Below, piece by piece: positions 24,273 to 33,949 of a stretch of DNA of 64,000 bases (within the stretch, counting starts at the first letter, position 1; every line of letters starts with the position of its first letter). Under the pieces are notes generated by a model that worked only from the letters and a program-made list of their open reading frames with translations, was not told the origin of the DNA and ran no database searches. This stretch comes from CAZJJK01 sp964546285 (lineage in GTDB: Bacteria > Spirochaetota > Spirochaetia > Treponematales > Breznakiellaceae): positions 1 through 64,000 of the forward strand of contig CAZJJK010000001.1 of the NCBI GenBank assembly GCA_964546285.1. The letters are read 5' to 3'. The translations under genes and the position numbers were made by a program.

Positions 24273-25872
24273 CGTTAGTCTCCCGCAGAGCTCTGTTGCG
24301 GCTGCGCCGCTTCCAGGCACGTAGTATACCAAAAGCTATTAGAGCCAATGGCACTAAGACCAAATTGACTATCTGAACAAGCATTGTATAACTCGCCCGC
24401 TTATCCGGATCGGCAATTCTATCCAATCGTCCTATTGTATTAGTTCTGGTCCGAATGGCTAAAATATCATCGTCATTGGATAACCAATCTAACGCGGCCA
24501 TCATAAAGTCTATATTCCGTCCGCTCCCGGAGTTTTGAATAAGGTTGCTCGCGAAATCGGCGTCACCCACAATAAGGATACGGCTTTCCTTTGCCTCTAT
24601 CGGGGTGTCCGGTAAGGTTTCGGAAGAACCCTCACGGATAGGCTTAGGCTTATCGGCGTAAGGGCTGGGGAAGGTACCGTTCAGCGCGACCACCAGGTTC
24701 TGACTTCCCTTTGTCTCCGCTAGCTCCCCATAAAATAAGCTCTCAAGATCTGGACTTACATAGAAGTTTTTAGTCATTTGCCAAGCCTCTGGGCTGGTCT
24801 TGGCTAATACTTCCGCTTGAACGCCAGTTGTCTCAACTAAATTCAACGGGCTTGACCAAAAAAGATCAAGACCATCAAAAGAAGCTGTTAAAGGATGATC
24901 AGACGACGCGTAACGTGAATTCAAAGCCGGCCACAGCGGATAACGAATACGTCGGTACTGCAGAAAACCGTTAGCTGATTGGGTTTGATACGTTAAGACC
25001 AGGGAGGTTTTATCCAATGAAAGAGCCGGTTCAACTGTAACACCGTAATTCTTCAATAAATCCAATAAACGCGAATCCATTGCCGGATTTACCATTAAAT
25101 CAGTCTTATACGCGACACTGACGCCCTCCACGGCGAACAGGACCTTCCCGCCTATACGAATATAGCGATCAAGCCGATATGCCGCCCAATCATCGAAATC
25201 ATTAACCCCGCCCAAGATTACCACAGCCGCCAGACTATCTGGAATTTCATCTCCAGCTTTCAATTGACGTATATCAAAACTTGACGCCGCCAAGTTTTGA
25301 GCGAGATAGCTAAAATCCGTATCCCACTCTAATTCCGAACCGACTAAGAAACCAAGTTCAGGTTTTTTTCCGCGGACTAAGGCGCGAATACGTGAAGTTA
25401 AATCATACTCCAGCTTATCAAGTGAGAAGACTACAGGGATAGCATCCGTCTTATCTAAATATTCCAAAACTAAGCCTGTATATACCGTCGCTATACTGGA
25501 TTCGTCTTGTTCAACCGTCTCTATCTGTTGTGGCATAACACCAAGTCGTTCGGCGGCCGCGACTGTATCCGTTTTTAATGGATCCTTAATTACAACACGA
25601 ATCCGCCCTCTTGAATGCGCGGCGTATTCTCTAAGCAAATCGCTGATCTCGCCAGGCATTGGATGTTTTGACGAAAGTTTTTCAGACAAGTAATATGTGA
25701 TGGTCACTTGCTCGTCAATTTCCTTAAATAATTCCTTAGACGCTTTTGAAAGCGTGTACGCCTTGTCCTCCGTAAGGTCAAAGCGAACCCATAAGCGGGA
25801 ACTATTAAGAAAGGCTAGAAAAAATATGGATAATCCCAAGATAGTTAAAATGGTAGTATGTCTCTTTTTCAT
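24256..25872 (-). CDS. gldG: GldG-like ABC transporter auxiliary membrane protein
   Basis: A 538-residue protein with a membrane helix at each end (ILTILGLSIFFLAFLNSSRL near the start and VNLVLVPLALIAFGILRAW near the C-terminus) flanking a large extracytoplasmic region. The LSKASKELFKEIDEQVTITYYL and YDLTSRIRAL segments match the GldG/DUF4350-type family. GldG proteins pair with a GldA ATPase and GldF permease, originally described in gliding motility but widespread in non-gliding bacteria; what they export is unsettled. The ATG at 25872 has an SD (GGAG) and lies two bases after the permease stop; an upstream GTG at 25884 is possible. Confidence 0.8.
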   Translation of the reverse strand: MKKRHTTILTILGLSIFFLAFLNSSRLWVRFDLTEDKAYTLSKASKELFKEIDEQVTITYYLSEKLSSKHPMPGEISDLLREYAAHSRGRIRVVIKDPLKTDTVAAAERLGVMPQQIETVEQDESSIATVYTGLVLEYLDKTDAIPVVFSLDKLEYDLTSRIRALVRGKKPELGFLVGSELEWDTDFSYLAQNLAASSFDIRQLKAGDEIPDSLAAVVILGGVNDFDDWAAYRLDRYIRIGGKVLFAVEGVSVAYKTDLMVNPAMDSRLLDLLKNYGVTVEPALSLDKTSLVLTYQTQSANGFLQYRRIRYPLWPALNSRYASSDHPLTASFDGLDLFWSSPLNLVETTGVQAEVLAKTSPEAWQMTKNFYVSPDLESLFYGELAETKGSQNLVVALNGTFPSPYADKPKPIREGSSETLPDTPIEAKESRILIVGDADFASNLIQNSGSGRNIDFMMAALDWLSNDDDILAIRTRTNTIGRLDRIADPDKRASYTMLVQIVNLVLVPLALIAFGILRAWKRRSRNRALRETNDAISA

Positions 25873-25874
25873 GA

Positions 25875-26597
25875 CTAACTCCACTTCCTAAATAAAATCA
25901 CACGTTGGTTAGCGTAGAGACAAAGAGCGCTGATAAACAGAAAATATAACAGATCCCTTGTATCAATTACGCCTTTTGAAAAACTTTCAAAATGAAAAGC
26001 TAAAGAGAGGTAATTTATAACATCCGCTAATTGAGAGGGAAGATTAAATATTTGAGTCATTTGATTAGCCATCGTTATTACTAAAAGAACCATCAACGCG
26101 GATAAAAAGGCGCTAACCTGATTTTTTGCCAAAGAGGATGTTAATAGGCCGATGGAGATAGCGGCCGCGCCAAGCAGAAAGGCTCCAATATACTCGCCTA
26201 ATATAGCGCCACTGTCAAAATCTCCAAGAGCTGTCATCATTATAGGCAAAGGCAAGGTCAAGACTAAGGCTAAGCTCAATACCGCGTAACTAGACAGGAA
26301 TTTCCCAATTACCATTTCGGTTTCTGAAAAAGGCATAGTCAATAAAAGCTCAGCGGTGCCTAATTTGCGTTCTTCAGCCCAGCTACGCATAGTAAGCGCG
26401 GGAACGACTAAGGTAAAAGCTATGGGAAATACAGCGAAATAGGGACGCAGAGAAGCGCTGTCCATCGCGAAAAAACGTTGAATAAAAAATAGCCATATGG
26501 CTGAAAAAATTAGGAAAAAAAGAACAACACCATAAGCTATAGGAGAATTGAATGATGAACGCAGTTCTTTCTTTACAATGGCAATTATTTTTCGCAT
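25875..26597 (-). CDS. gldF: ABC-2 type permease, GldF-like
   Basis: A 240-residue integral membrane protein with six predicted helices. The N-terminus IVKKELRSSFNSPIAYGV and the segment MRSWAEERKLGTAELLLTMP are characteristic of the ABC-2 permeases that accompany GldG. It pairs with the ATPase encoded just upstream: its ATG and the ATPase stop overlap at 26597. The GldA/F/G plus DUF4340 set is a common four-gene module; the cargo is unknown. Confidence 0.85.
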   Translation of the reverse strand: MRKIIAIVKKELRSSFNSPIAYGVVLFFLIFSAIWLFFIQRFFAMDSASLRPYFAVFPIAFTLVVPALTMRSWAEERKLGTAELLLTMPFSETEMVIGKFLSSYAVLSLALVLTLPLPIMMTALGDFDSGAILGEYIGAFLLGAAAISIGLLTSSLAKNQVSAFLSALMVLLVITMANQMTQIFNLPSQLADVINYLSLAFHFESFSKGVIDTRDLLYFLFISALCLYANQRVILFRKWS

Positions 26598-27565
26598 TAC
26601 TTTCCTCCTTCGGCTTCGGTGGTAAGTTTCACGAAAATATCCTCAAGGCTAAAACGTTTCCGCGACATACCGATTAGCTTCAGTTGATGAGCTACCGCCC
26701 AATCAAAAATAGCCTCTCCACCAGCGACTCCTTCTAAGGATTTATCCGCTTCGCTTATTAGACTGACTGAAAAAACTCCAGCTTCCGAGGGGCCATTAAC
26801 GCTTTTGATCGTGAAAGAGCTAAGGTTTTTTACCAATAAATCAACGGAAGCATTAGGATCGGAAGGCTTAACGGCTATATCCCAAGCGTCCGTACCCTTC
26901 AAATCAGCGGCGATCTCTTCGCTGGATCCCTTTGCCGCTATTTTTCCCTCATTCAGAATGAGAACCTTTGAACAAACAGCCTCAACCTCTTGAAGTATAT
27001 GTGTCGATAAAATGACTGTTTTACTTTTACCGAGAGTACGAATAAGGTCGCGAATTTCTAATATTTGATTGGGATCCAATCCGGTGGTAGGCTCGTCTAA
27101 AATAAGGATAGACGGATCATGAATAATAGCTTGAGCTAAGCCGACACGTTGTCTATATCCCTTTGACAACTGATCTATGCGCTTACCGCGTACCGCTTTA
27201 AGAGAACAATCCACAATAACTTGATTAATCCGTTCCGTGGCTTGAGACTTGCTCAATTCTCTCGCCTCGGCGACAAAGCTTAAATATTCCTGAACGGTTA
27301 AGTCACCATAAAGAGGCGCGCTTTCGGGCAAATACCCAACTTTTCGCTTAACTGCCACCGGATCATCCTCTACGGAAATGCCATCAACGTGAGCGGTTCC
27401 TTGTGATGGGAAATGATAACAGGTCAGAATTTTCATAATAGTTGTTTTTCCGGCGCCGTTCGGCCCTAATAAACCGACAATCTGACCGTTCTCAACGGTA
27501 AATGAAACATCCTTTACCGCCTCCACCTCTCCATACCGTTTAGATAAATGTTCAACTTCTATCAT
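26597..27565 (-). CDS. gldA: ABC transporter ATP-binding protein, GldA-like
   Basis: A 322-residue ATPase: Walker A GPNGAGKTT (about residues 33-41), signature LSKGYRQRVGLAQA, Walker B LILDEPTTGLDP and a switch His in LSTHILQEVE. A C-terminal extension of about 90 residues, typical of ABC-2 exporter ATPases, follows. An AAGGAG SD precedes the ATG, so this is the first gene of the Gld-like operon. It starts nine bases before the rnz stop, in the same direction as rnz, so read-through from rnz may also contribute. Confidence 0.92.
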   Translation of the reverse strand: MIEVEHLSKRYGEVEAVKDVSFTVENGQIVGLLGPNGAGKTTIMKILTCYHFPSQGTAHVDGISVEDDPVAVKRKVGYLPESAPLYGDLTVQEYLSFVAEARELSKSQATERINQVIVDCSLKAVRGKRIDQLSKGYRQRVGLAQAIIHDPSILILDEPTTGLDPNQILEIRDLIRTLGKSKTVILSTHILQEVEAVCSKVLILNEGKIAAKGSSEEIAADLKGTDAWDIAVKPSDPNASVDLLVKNLSSFTIKSVNGPSEAGVFSVSLISEADKSLEGVAGGEAIFDWAVAHQLKLIGMSRKRFSLEDIFVKLTTEAEGGK

Positions 27566-27574
27566 GGCAGCTCC

Positions 27575-28504
27575 TTAATCCACATAATGTATAGGGAATA
27601 CTGATCGATCCCGCGAAAGAACAGCGTTAGTAAAAACAGCTTGAGCTTCTTTTTGTAACTGTTTTAAATTAAACTCTGTATATCGGGGGCTATAATGGAT
27701 TAACGCTAATTTCTTTATACCACCAGCCAGCAAGGCTATTTTAGCCGCCTGTTCGGCGGTCATATGTTTTTTTTCCCTGGCATTGTTTTCAAGCGCTTTT
27801 TCAAACATACCTTCACAAATAAAAAGATCTGAATTAGCGACCTCTTTAGCTATTTCAGGGAAAAACAGGCTATCTGTTACAAAAGAGAATTTTCTTCCAG
27901 ATCTTGGCGGACCTAAAACGTCCTGCGGTGTAACGGTTCGGCCGTCAGCGGCGGTCACGGGCTCTCCATTCTGTAGTTTTGCCCATAAGGGACCGCGAGG
28001 AACAGCTAAGGCGTCAGCCCTTTCCGGATGGAAAGCGCCAGGACGCGCGTTTTCCTCAAAAGCATAACCCATACAAGGTTTCGTGTGGCGAAGAGAGAAA
28101 GCTCTTACAGCGTAACCATCGCCTTCATGAATAGTTCCGGCTTCCGTAAATTCCTTAACGATAATTTCATAATTTATATACATATCAAGTATTCGGCGGC
28201 TAGCTTCCACATATTCGGCCACTTTAGGTGGGCCATAGATATAGAGAGGTTCGTCGCGATCTACCTGAGAAGATAACATCAACAAACCTGGCAAACCAGT
28301 TATATGATCAGCATGAGTATGACTGATAAATATCGCCGATATTTTTTTCCAACGTAGATTCAATTTACGGAGCGCGACTTGCGTTCCTTCACCACAGTCA
28401 AATAAAAAAAGATCGCCTTCACGCCTTAACAGCACCGAGGTAAGGAAACGATTTGGTAACGGCATCATACCGCTTGTGCCTAATACAAATGCCTCAAGAT
28501 TCAT
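27575..28504 (-). CDS. rnz: Ribonuclease Z
   Basis: A 309-residue metallo-beta-lactamase-fold endonuclease that trims tRNA precursors at their 3' ends. The zinc motif is HTHADH in FISHTHADHITGLPGLL. Further ligands sit in SLRHTKPCMGY, VTDSLFF and the C-terminal ALIHYSPRY. Length matches the short RNase Z class. It lies 19 bases after femX and in the same direction, so metG, femX and rnz are probably co-transcribed. Confidence 0.95.
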   Translation of the reverse strand: MNLEAFVLGTSGMMPLPNRFLTSVLLRREGDLFLFDCGEGTQVALRKLNLRWKKISAIFISHTHADHITGLPGLLMLSSQVDRDEPLYIYGPPKVAEYVEASRRILDMYINYEIIVKEFTEAGTIHEGDGYAVRAFSLRHTKPCMGYAFEENARPGAFHPERADALAVPRGPLWAKLQNGEPVTAADGRTVTPQDVLGPPRSGRKFSFVTDSLFFPEIAKEVANSDLFICEGMFEKALENNAREKKHMTAEQAAKIALLAGGIKKLALIHYSPRYTEFNLKQLQKEAQAVFTNAVLSRDRSVFPIHYVD

Positions 28505-28523
28505 ATCGCGTTAATATATCGAC

Positions 28524-29621
28524 TTACAAAATCAATGACAACGCTGTACACGCGGTTTTTTTGTTAAAACTGTTACGTTTCACAGCCTTTTTCACAGTTC
28601 GATATTCTTTTCTAAGCCTTTCCGCACAATTGAATAAAACGCTCTCAACGGGTTTATATCGATAATCCCATGAGCCTAAGCGATGTATTATTTTACCGCC
28701 GAAACCGGTCTTAAATCTATATAAGCCAGCCATTGGATGAGATGAATCATTGGGCGGTATGCCAAAAAGATCATAACGCTCGCATCCAAACCCTTTAGCG
28801 TCGCGCATAACCCGCCATTGTAAAGCGTAATTAGCCATAAGTTCTCGGTTGCGATCCGATGATGCCCCATATAGATATGTAGCCTCCTCGCCGCGAAAAA
28901 GCGCGACCAAGGCGGCCAAAGGCTCTTCTTTATCAGCTATATATAAGCGTAGTTTTAGCCTTTCCGCGCCGTATTCCTCCGCGTGAGCGAATAAGCGTTC
29001 ATAATATTTTTTTCCATGAATCGCTATTCCATCTCTATGGGCGGTTTCCTCAAGCAATGAATAAAATATATTCAACTCTTTTTTATAGTCCGCCTCACGA
29101 ATACGAACGCCCTTCCGCTCGGCCAAGCGGATATTATAACGACATTTGCTCTTCATCCCGGCTAAAAGATCATCTTCTTTTGGTTTTAAATCCACTATAA
29201 CTGTATCTGGCGCTTGGATGTCAGCGCCGGCATGAATAAAATCAGGGGCTAAATAATCAAGCTCTTCATTGATAATCCACGGTGGATCACAGCGTAAAAA
29301 CGCGGTATTTGTCGGTAATTGGCTTTTTAGGGCTTCCGCGAGCGCTACAAGCGCCTCACGCCGTTTACAGCCCTCACTGGAAAAACCATGCGGTAATTCT
29401 GGGCCCCATGGCATATACGCGAAAGCCGAGAAGGGACCAAGACCTCGCCTTAAAACAAGCAAGGGTAATTCTCCACCTTCTCCCCAATCAACTATAAAAG
29501 CGCGAGCGTTCCATTGAAAAGTAGCTTTAAAACTACCCCAAAAACCGGATTGCAAGAAAGACCGCGCCGCGTCACAACGGTTTAAATCGCTCGCTGTTAG
29601 TCCACGAAATTCAATGGACAT
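28524..29621 (-). CDS. FemAB/FemX-family peptidoglycan aminoacyltransferase
   Basis: A 365-residue protein with two tandem GNAT-like folds. Typical FemABX features are SGFWGSFKATFQW near the start, the central KSKCRYNIRLAERKGVRIRE segment, and the C-terminal RYDLFGIPPNDSSHPMAGL plus YRFKTGFGG motif. Family members use aminoacyl-tRNA to add bridge residues to lipid-linked peptidoglycan precursors; the amino acid added here is not known. Its ATG overlaps the metG stop by one base (TAATG), so translation is coupled. Spirochaetes use ornithine-based peptidoglycan, which might involve a dedicated cross-bridge enzyme, but that is inference. Confidence 0.85.
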   Translation of the reverse strand: MSIEFRGLTASDLNRCDAARSFLQSGFWGSFKATFQWNARAFIVDWGEGGELPLLVLRRGLGPFSAFAYMPWGPELPHGFSSEGCKRREALVALAEALKSQLPTNTAFLRCDPPWIINEELDYLAPDFIHAGADIQAPDTVIVDLKPKEDDLLAGMKSKCRYNIRLAERKGVRIREADYKKELNIFYSLLEETAHRDGIAIHGKKYYERLFAHAEEYGAERLKLRLYIADKEEPLAALVALFRGEEATYLYGASSDRNRELMANYALQWRVMRDAKGFGCERYDLFGIPPNDSSHPMAGLYRFKTGFGGKIIHRLGSWDYRYKPVESVLFNCAERLRKEYRTVKKAVKRNSFNKKTACTALSLIL

Positions 29622-31936
29622 TAACCTACCTCGCCGTCTAAAACCAACTTAGTCAAAATAGCTTGTCCTTCGGCGACGAGTTTTGACGCTCCTATCATAA
29701 CGGCGCCATTAACGGCGCGAATAGGCACCGAAAAAAAGCTATCAATATCTATTATAGGCAGGGATTCAGGATAAAACTCCAAAGAACGCTCAGCTCCGCT
29801 AGAATCGCTTTGAAGCTTGATACGGGTACCTGGAGGAGCATCAACGCTTAACACTTCCACGCGTTCTTCATCATCATGTTTGGCTGAAGCGGCAAGCAAC
29901 ATACCTTGGCTTTCAACCCCCCTCAATTTTGTAGCCTTTAAGTTATACACGACTATTATGGATCTATTCAGCAGTTCTTCCTCGGTATAATAAGGCACTA
30001 AACCGGAAACGATTGTCCGCTCTTCACCGCCTAATTCAATGGTTTCTATATAAAGCTTATCAGCCTTGGGGTGTCGTTCTACTTTTATTATTTTAGCGAC
30101 ACGTAAATCTATGTTTTTTATGAACCGTTCTTCTATCGGAATAGCTGGACTAGTCGCGCCTTCCTGACTATCTGATGACAAAATAGATGGATCAGCCTCT
30201 TTTGAGGTCAGGTTCTCAGGGCCTTCAGCGCTCATTGCTTTGTTTGCCCTAATAAGGCGTTCGGCTTGACTGCCAGAATAACGTTCACGCAATTCCGCGA
30301 TATAAGAGTCTTCCAGCTTGGCGAATAATATTTCTGGTTTCGCTATACGGGTTAAGCCAAACAAAGTCCCCAAGCTTGTCCAATTAAGTGAATCGCATGA
30401 TATATTCAATATATTCGCGATACGATCCGAAGTTTCGGGAAGAAAGGGCTTTATTAGAACGCAAAGATCGCGTAATACGTAACAAAGCTCGCCTATTAAT
30501 GAAGCGGCGGCATCGGGATTAGTCTTACGTGTTTTCCAGGGCTCGCCATCCTGAAAAGCTTTATTCGCCATCGAAGAAATTTCAAATACGATTCTAAAGG
30601 CGTCTCTGAGTTCCGCGCGTTCTAATTTTTGACAAATTGATATTTCACTTTCTCTTATTTTTCCCCAAAAAGCTTCATCACCAGCCGGCTTGGGCACCAG
30701 CCCTTCGAAATAACGATCAACAAACGCGATCGTACGATTCACTAAATTTCCAAGATTTCCAATTAGCTCGCCATTAACCTTTTCCTGAAAATCCTTCCAA
30801 GTAAAAACAGCATCCGCCTTTTCTGGCCGATTGTAATATATGTAAAAACGCCAAACGTCGGCGGGAATACCGGTCTCTTTCGCGTCTGTTCCAAAAACGC
30901 CTATACCCTTGGATTTTGAGAATTTCCCACTCTCATAGTTAAGGTATTCTGAACTAGACATATGATGAAGCATGGTCCAGCGTTCACCGCTACCAAGCAG
31001 ACTAGAGGGAAAGATAACAGTATGAAAAGGAATGTTATCCTTTCCTATAAACTGGAATAGATCAACACTTTCGGGATTTTTCCACCATTCATCAATAAAC
31101 GCTTTCCAATCTTTTCCCGCCGCCGCGGCATAAGCCGCGCTGATAGAGATATAGCCTATCGGAGCGTCAAACCACACATAAAAAACTTTAGATTCATAGC
31201 CTTTTTTGGGGACTGGAATACCCCATTTAAGATCTCGTGTTATAGCTCTTTCACGCAATCCATCCCTAATCCATGCCTGCGTCATTTGAATAGCGTTATA
31301 AGCCCAATGTCCTTCAACACACGCTTTTGAAAGCCATTTTTCCAATTTTGGACGTATCGCGGGTAGATCGATATATAAATGGCTGGTGTTTCTGGCCTCC
31401 GGTGTTCCGCCGCAACTTGAACAACGGGGGCTGCGTAGCTCGGAGGGTTCTAACAGCTTTCCGCATGCCTCGCATTGATCGCCACGAGCATCTTCATAAG
31501 CGCAATTGGGACAGATTCCTCTAACATAGCGATCAGCTAAGAAACGCTGACAGGTAGGACAATATAACTGCTCTTCCGTATGTTCCACTATATAGCCGGC
31601 TTCGTCCAATTTACGAAAAATATCTTGGACAATTTCAGTTTGAAAATCAGTGGAAGTACGGCCAAAATGATCAAACGAGATATTAAACCATTTATAGATA
31701 CTATCGTGGATGGCGTTATACCTATCGCACAATTCTCTAGGGCTTATTCCTTCCTCAGCCGCGCGTGTTTCTGTCGCTGTACCATATTCATCGGTACCAC
31801 ATACATATAGTGTTTCATAACCACGAAGACGGCAAAAACGGGCATAAACATCCGCTGACAATACCTGGATCAGGTTGCCAAGGTGCGGAACATTATTAAC
31901 ATAGGGCAAGGCTGATGTAATCAATTTTCGGCGCAT
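29621..31936 (-). CDS. metG: Methionyl-tRNA synthetase with a C-terminal tRNA-binding domain
   Basis: A 771-residue class I synthetase. The HIGH motif appears as PHLGNL near residue 18. Two zinc-binding knuckles with four CxxC pairs (CPTC, CPNC, CEAC, CSSC) mark the long form of MetG. The KMSKS loop is GKFSKSKGIG. An anticodon-binding helical domain follows, and after a linker the C-terminal 110 residues form an EMAP/Trbp111-like OB domain (FIKNIDLRVAKIIKVERHPK). Upstream, TTGACT, 17 bases, TATAGT and nine bases precede the ATG, so the message is predicted to have almost no leader. It heads the metG-femX-rnz operon. Confidence 0.97.
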   Translation of the reverse strand: MRRKLITSALPYVNNVPHLGNLIQVLSADVYARFCRLRGYETLYVCGTDEYGTATETRAAEEGISPRELCDRYNAIHDSIYKWFNISFDHFGRTSTDFQTEIVQDIFRKLDEAGYIVEHTEEQLYCPTCQRFLADRYVRGICPNCAYEDARGDQCEACGKLLEPSELRSPRCSSCGGTPEARNTSHLYIDLPAIRPKLEKWLSKACVEGHWAYNAIQMTQAWIRDGLRERAITRDLKWGIPVPKKGYESKVFYVWFDAPIGYISISAAYAAAAGKDWKAFIDEWWKNPESVDLFQFIGKDNIPFHTVIFPSSLLGSGERWTMLHHMSSSEYLNYESGKFSKSKGIGVFGTDAKETGIPADVWRFYIYYNRPEKADAVFTWKDFQEKVNGELIGNLGNLVNRTIAFVDRYFEGLVPKPAGDEAFWGKIRESEISICQKLERAELRDAFRIVFEISSMANKAFQDGEPWKTRKTNPDAAASLIGELCYVLRDLCVLIKPFLPETSDRIANILNISCDSLNWTSLGTLFGLTRIAKPEILFAKLEDSYIAELRERYSGSQAERLIRANKAMSAEGPENLTSKEADPSILSSDSQEGATSPAIPIEERFIKNIDLRVAKIIKVERHPKADKLYIETIELGGEERTIVSGLVPYYTEEELLNRSIIVVYNLKATKLRGVESQGMLLAASAKHDDEERVEVLSVDAPPGTRIKLQSDSSGAERSLEFYPESLPIIDIDSFFSVPIRAVNGAVMIGASKLVAEGQAILTKLVLDGEVG

Positions 31937-31945
31937 AATGGATTC

Positions 31946-31974
31946 ACTATAGAAAGCGTCGAATGGATAGTCAA
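31946..31974 (-). promoter_or_regulatory. metG: metG promoter, near-leaderless
   Basis: On the minus strand TTGACT (31974-31969), a 17-base spacer and TATAGT (31951-31946) precede the ATG at 31936 by nine bases. Both hexamers are five-of-six matches. The predicted 5' leader is zero to three bases. Confidence 0.7.
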
Positions 31975-31996
31975 GGCAAGTAGCGCAATAGCCGCT

Positions 31997-33949
31997 TTAT
32001 CGCCCAAAGCGTAGGGAATAAAGATTCTCCCAACTCTCGCCCGGCTTTAATACGACTGAATGCGTGGGCCATATTTCCGTATGCTGATATTGGTCTACAC
32101 ACCCGTCATCATCAGTGATTTGATTCTTACGTGGTATAATCCATAGCCCAAAAGGTAGAGAGGTACGTAATTTTATAGGAAGTTGATTCGCTTCATCCCC
32201 GATCATCAGTTCTTCAACAGCACGCCATTCTGACGGTTCCAATTCTAGACTGTTTAGGCGCGTAGCTTTTCCTAAACGGACTGCCTGTATTTCGGGATAT
32301 CCGCTCGCCAATGAAATGTTAATTTCCGGACAAAATACGAAACGTTCCGTGTGCTTGCCTTGGTTTAAGAGCGCGTAATGGACCGATACGACATTACGCT
32401 TAAGGGAAACTTTCTTAACAATTTCTACTTGATCGTAAGGACCACCGTCAGAGGCTGGAGCTTTACGAAGCACTAACACCTGTCTACTTCTATCAATTTC
32501 CAGTTCCTCATACCATTCGTCCAAACAGTCGCGCGATTTTACGAAATTGCCCGATACGGCATGCGACAAATCGCAATCATGTGAAAGAAAGTGATCAACA
32601 AAGGCATAGGCTTTTCTATCGCTATGGGCACAAAACGTGTCCAAGTAATTCCAGTTTTTTGATAAATAATCAAGCTCATACAAGACCGCGCCACGGGATC
32701 TAATAAAGCAATTAATTACAAGTCCCTGAATTAGATAATCCTTCTCATTATCCAAATCAATATCGCAATTGATTATTGACGGAAGGAAAACTCCCTTTTC
32801 CCTAGTCATCCTTTCAGCTTGAATTATCGCTCTGTAATAGGCTTTTCTCAGGTTATTATCGCCTATTCCATCCTTAAATCGCAATCTATACGCGTCTATT
32901 CCCTGCGCTTTCCATAGTTCCTCACGCGCGGATCGCTTACGATACTTATCTCCCCTAAGTTGGTTTATTAGAAGATGTGTATATAACATTCTTGAATACA
33001 GTCCATTTATTTCCACGGATCTTAGCAAACAGTTTCGATAAGGCGTTACGCCAAGCGATGGAGTTGTGTTTTCTTTATAATGTCCGTTAGTTCTTGTAAG
33101 ACAATTATGATCATCTTCTTCTTTGCTTATCGCCGAATTTGGGAAATATATAGGCGCGTAAGCTCTGTCCCGCTTAACAATACGAGAAGGAAGAGTGACC
33201 ATTTCAGGACTCACTGTTTTTAAAAGAGCATCAAAAAAGGCATCAAATCGGTCTTCAGAACTATCATCGGAGCTGTCATCAATTAATCGGGGAGCCGCAT
33301 ATAAATCAGGAAATATTACAACGACATCATCAGCGTTATTATGCTTTATTTTTCCTAGCGCGGAAACGAATGAGCGCGGATCTTCGTATCTAACACACTC
33401 AGATAATTCTCGCGCTATCGGAAAAGCCGTTATCATTTTTCCTAAGTCTTCAGTTATGCGAGGACGAAATATTTCATTAGCGAGCGAACCGGCGGCTAGA
33501 AATTGATCAGATTCCAGTAGTACATAATCCATGCCAGCCGTGTGGAAGGCGCTAGTCATATTTTGCTCCCACGCGAAACCGGGAATCCAACAACCGCGAG
33601 GACGTTTACCCAGATTTTTCCTAATAAAAGTCGTCAACAACTCTATTTGACCGATACGATCCGATAGAGGTATTAGAGGAAATATTGGTTCATAAAAACC
33701 GCCGCCAAGTATTTCTATCTGCTTACGCCCCAACATTTCACTTAATATCATAATAAACTCTGGATGCTTCCGCTCAAACCAATTGAGAAGAACGCCAGAA
33801 TAATGTAGAAGCATTGGTATATCTGGAAACCGATACAATGAGCTAATAAAAGGCTTGAACACACAAGCGTAACGTTTCTCCAAACTCTCCTCATTAGTGG
33901 AGATAGGAACATGATTATGTGAACCTATTATCAATTTAGGAATGGTCAT
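31997..33949 (-). CDS. Glycoside hydrolase family 57, amylase/4-alpha-glucanotransferase-like
   Basis: A 650-residue cytoplasmic protein. N-terminal GH57 signatures are IIGSHNHVPIS and the nucleophile region EILGGGFYEPIF (Glu87). Later parts resemble the DUF1925/DUF1926 C-terminal domains of 4-alpha-glucanotransferases. The acid-catalyst region, normally DDGEKFG-like, appears here only as VVIFPDLYAAP, so the second catalytic residue is diverged or displaced. The ATG directly follows the rnfB stop (TGA then ATG), placing it at the end of the rnf operon rather than with glgA. It may act on glycogen or a related alpha-glucan, or have lost transferase activity. A 60-base gap containing the metG promoter follows. 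Confidence 0.8.
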   Translation of the reverse strand: MTIPKLIIGSHNHVPISTNEESLEKRYACVFKPFISSLYRFPDIPMLLHYSGVLLNWFERKHPEFIMILSEMLGRKQIEILGGGFYEPIFPLIPLSDRIGQIELLTTFIRKNLGKRPRGCWIPGFAWEQNMTSAFHTAGMDYVLLESDQFLAAGSLANEIFRPRITEDLGKMITAFPIARELSECVRYEDPRSFVSALGKIKHNNADDVVVIFPDLYAAPRLIDDSSDDSSEDRFDAFFDALLKTVSPEMVTLPSRIVKRDRAYAPIYFPNSAISKEEDDHNCLTRTNGHYKENTTPSLGVTPYRNCLLRSVEINGLYSRMLYTHLLINQLRGDKYRKRSAREELWKAQGIDAYRLRFKDGIGDNNLRKAYYRAIIQAERMTREKGVFLPSIINCDIDLDNEKDYLIQGLVINCFIRSRGAVLYELDYLSKNWNYLDTFCAHSDRKAYAFVDHFLSHDCDLSHAVSGNFVKSRDCLDEWYEELEIDRSRQVLVLRKAPASDGGPYDQVEIVKKVSLKRNVVSVHYALLNQGKHTERFVFCPEINISLASGYPEIQAVRLGKATRLNSLELEPSEWRAVEELMIGDEANQLPIKLRTSLPFGLWIIPRKNQITDDDGCVDQYQHTEIWPTHSVVLKPGESWENLYSLRFGR

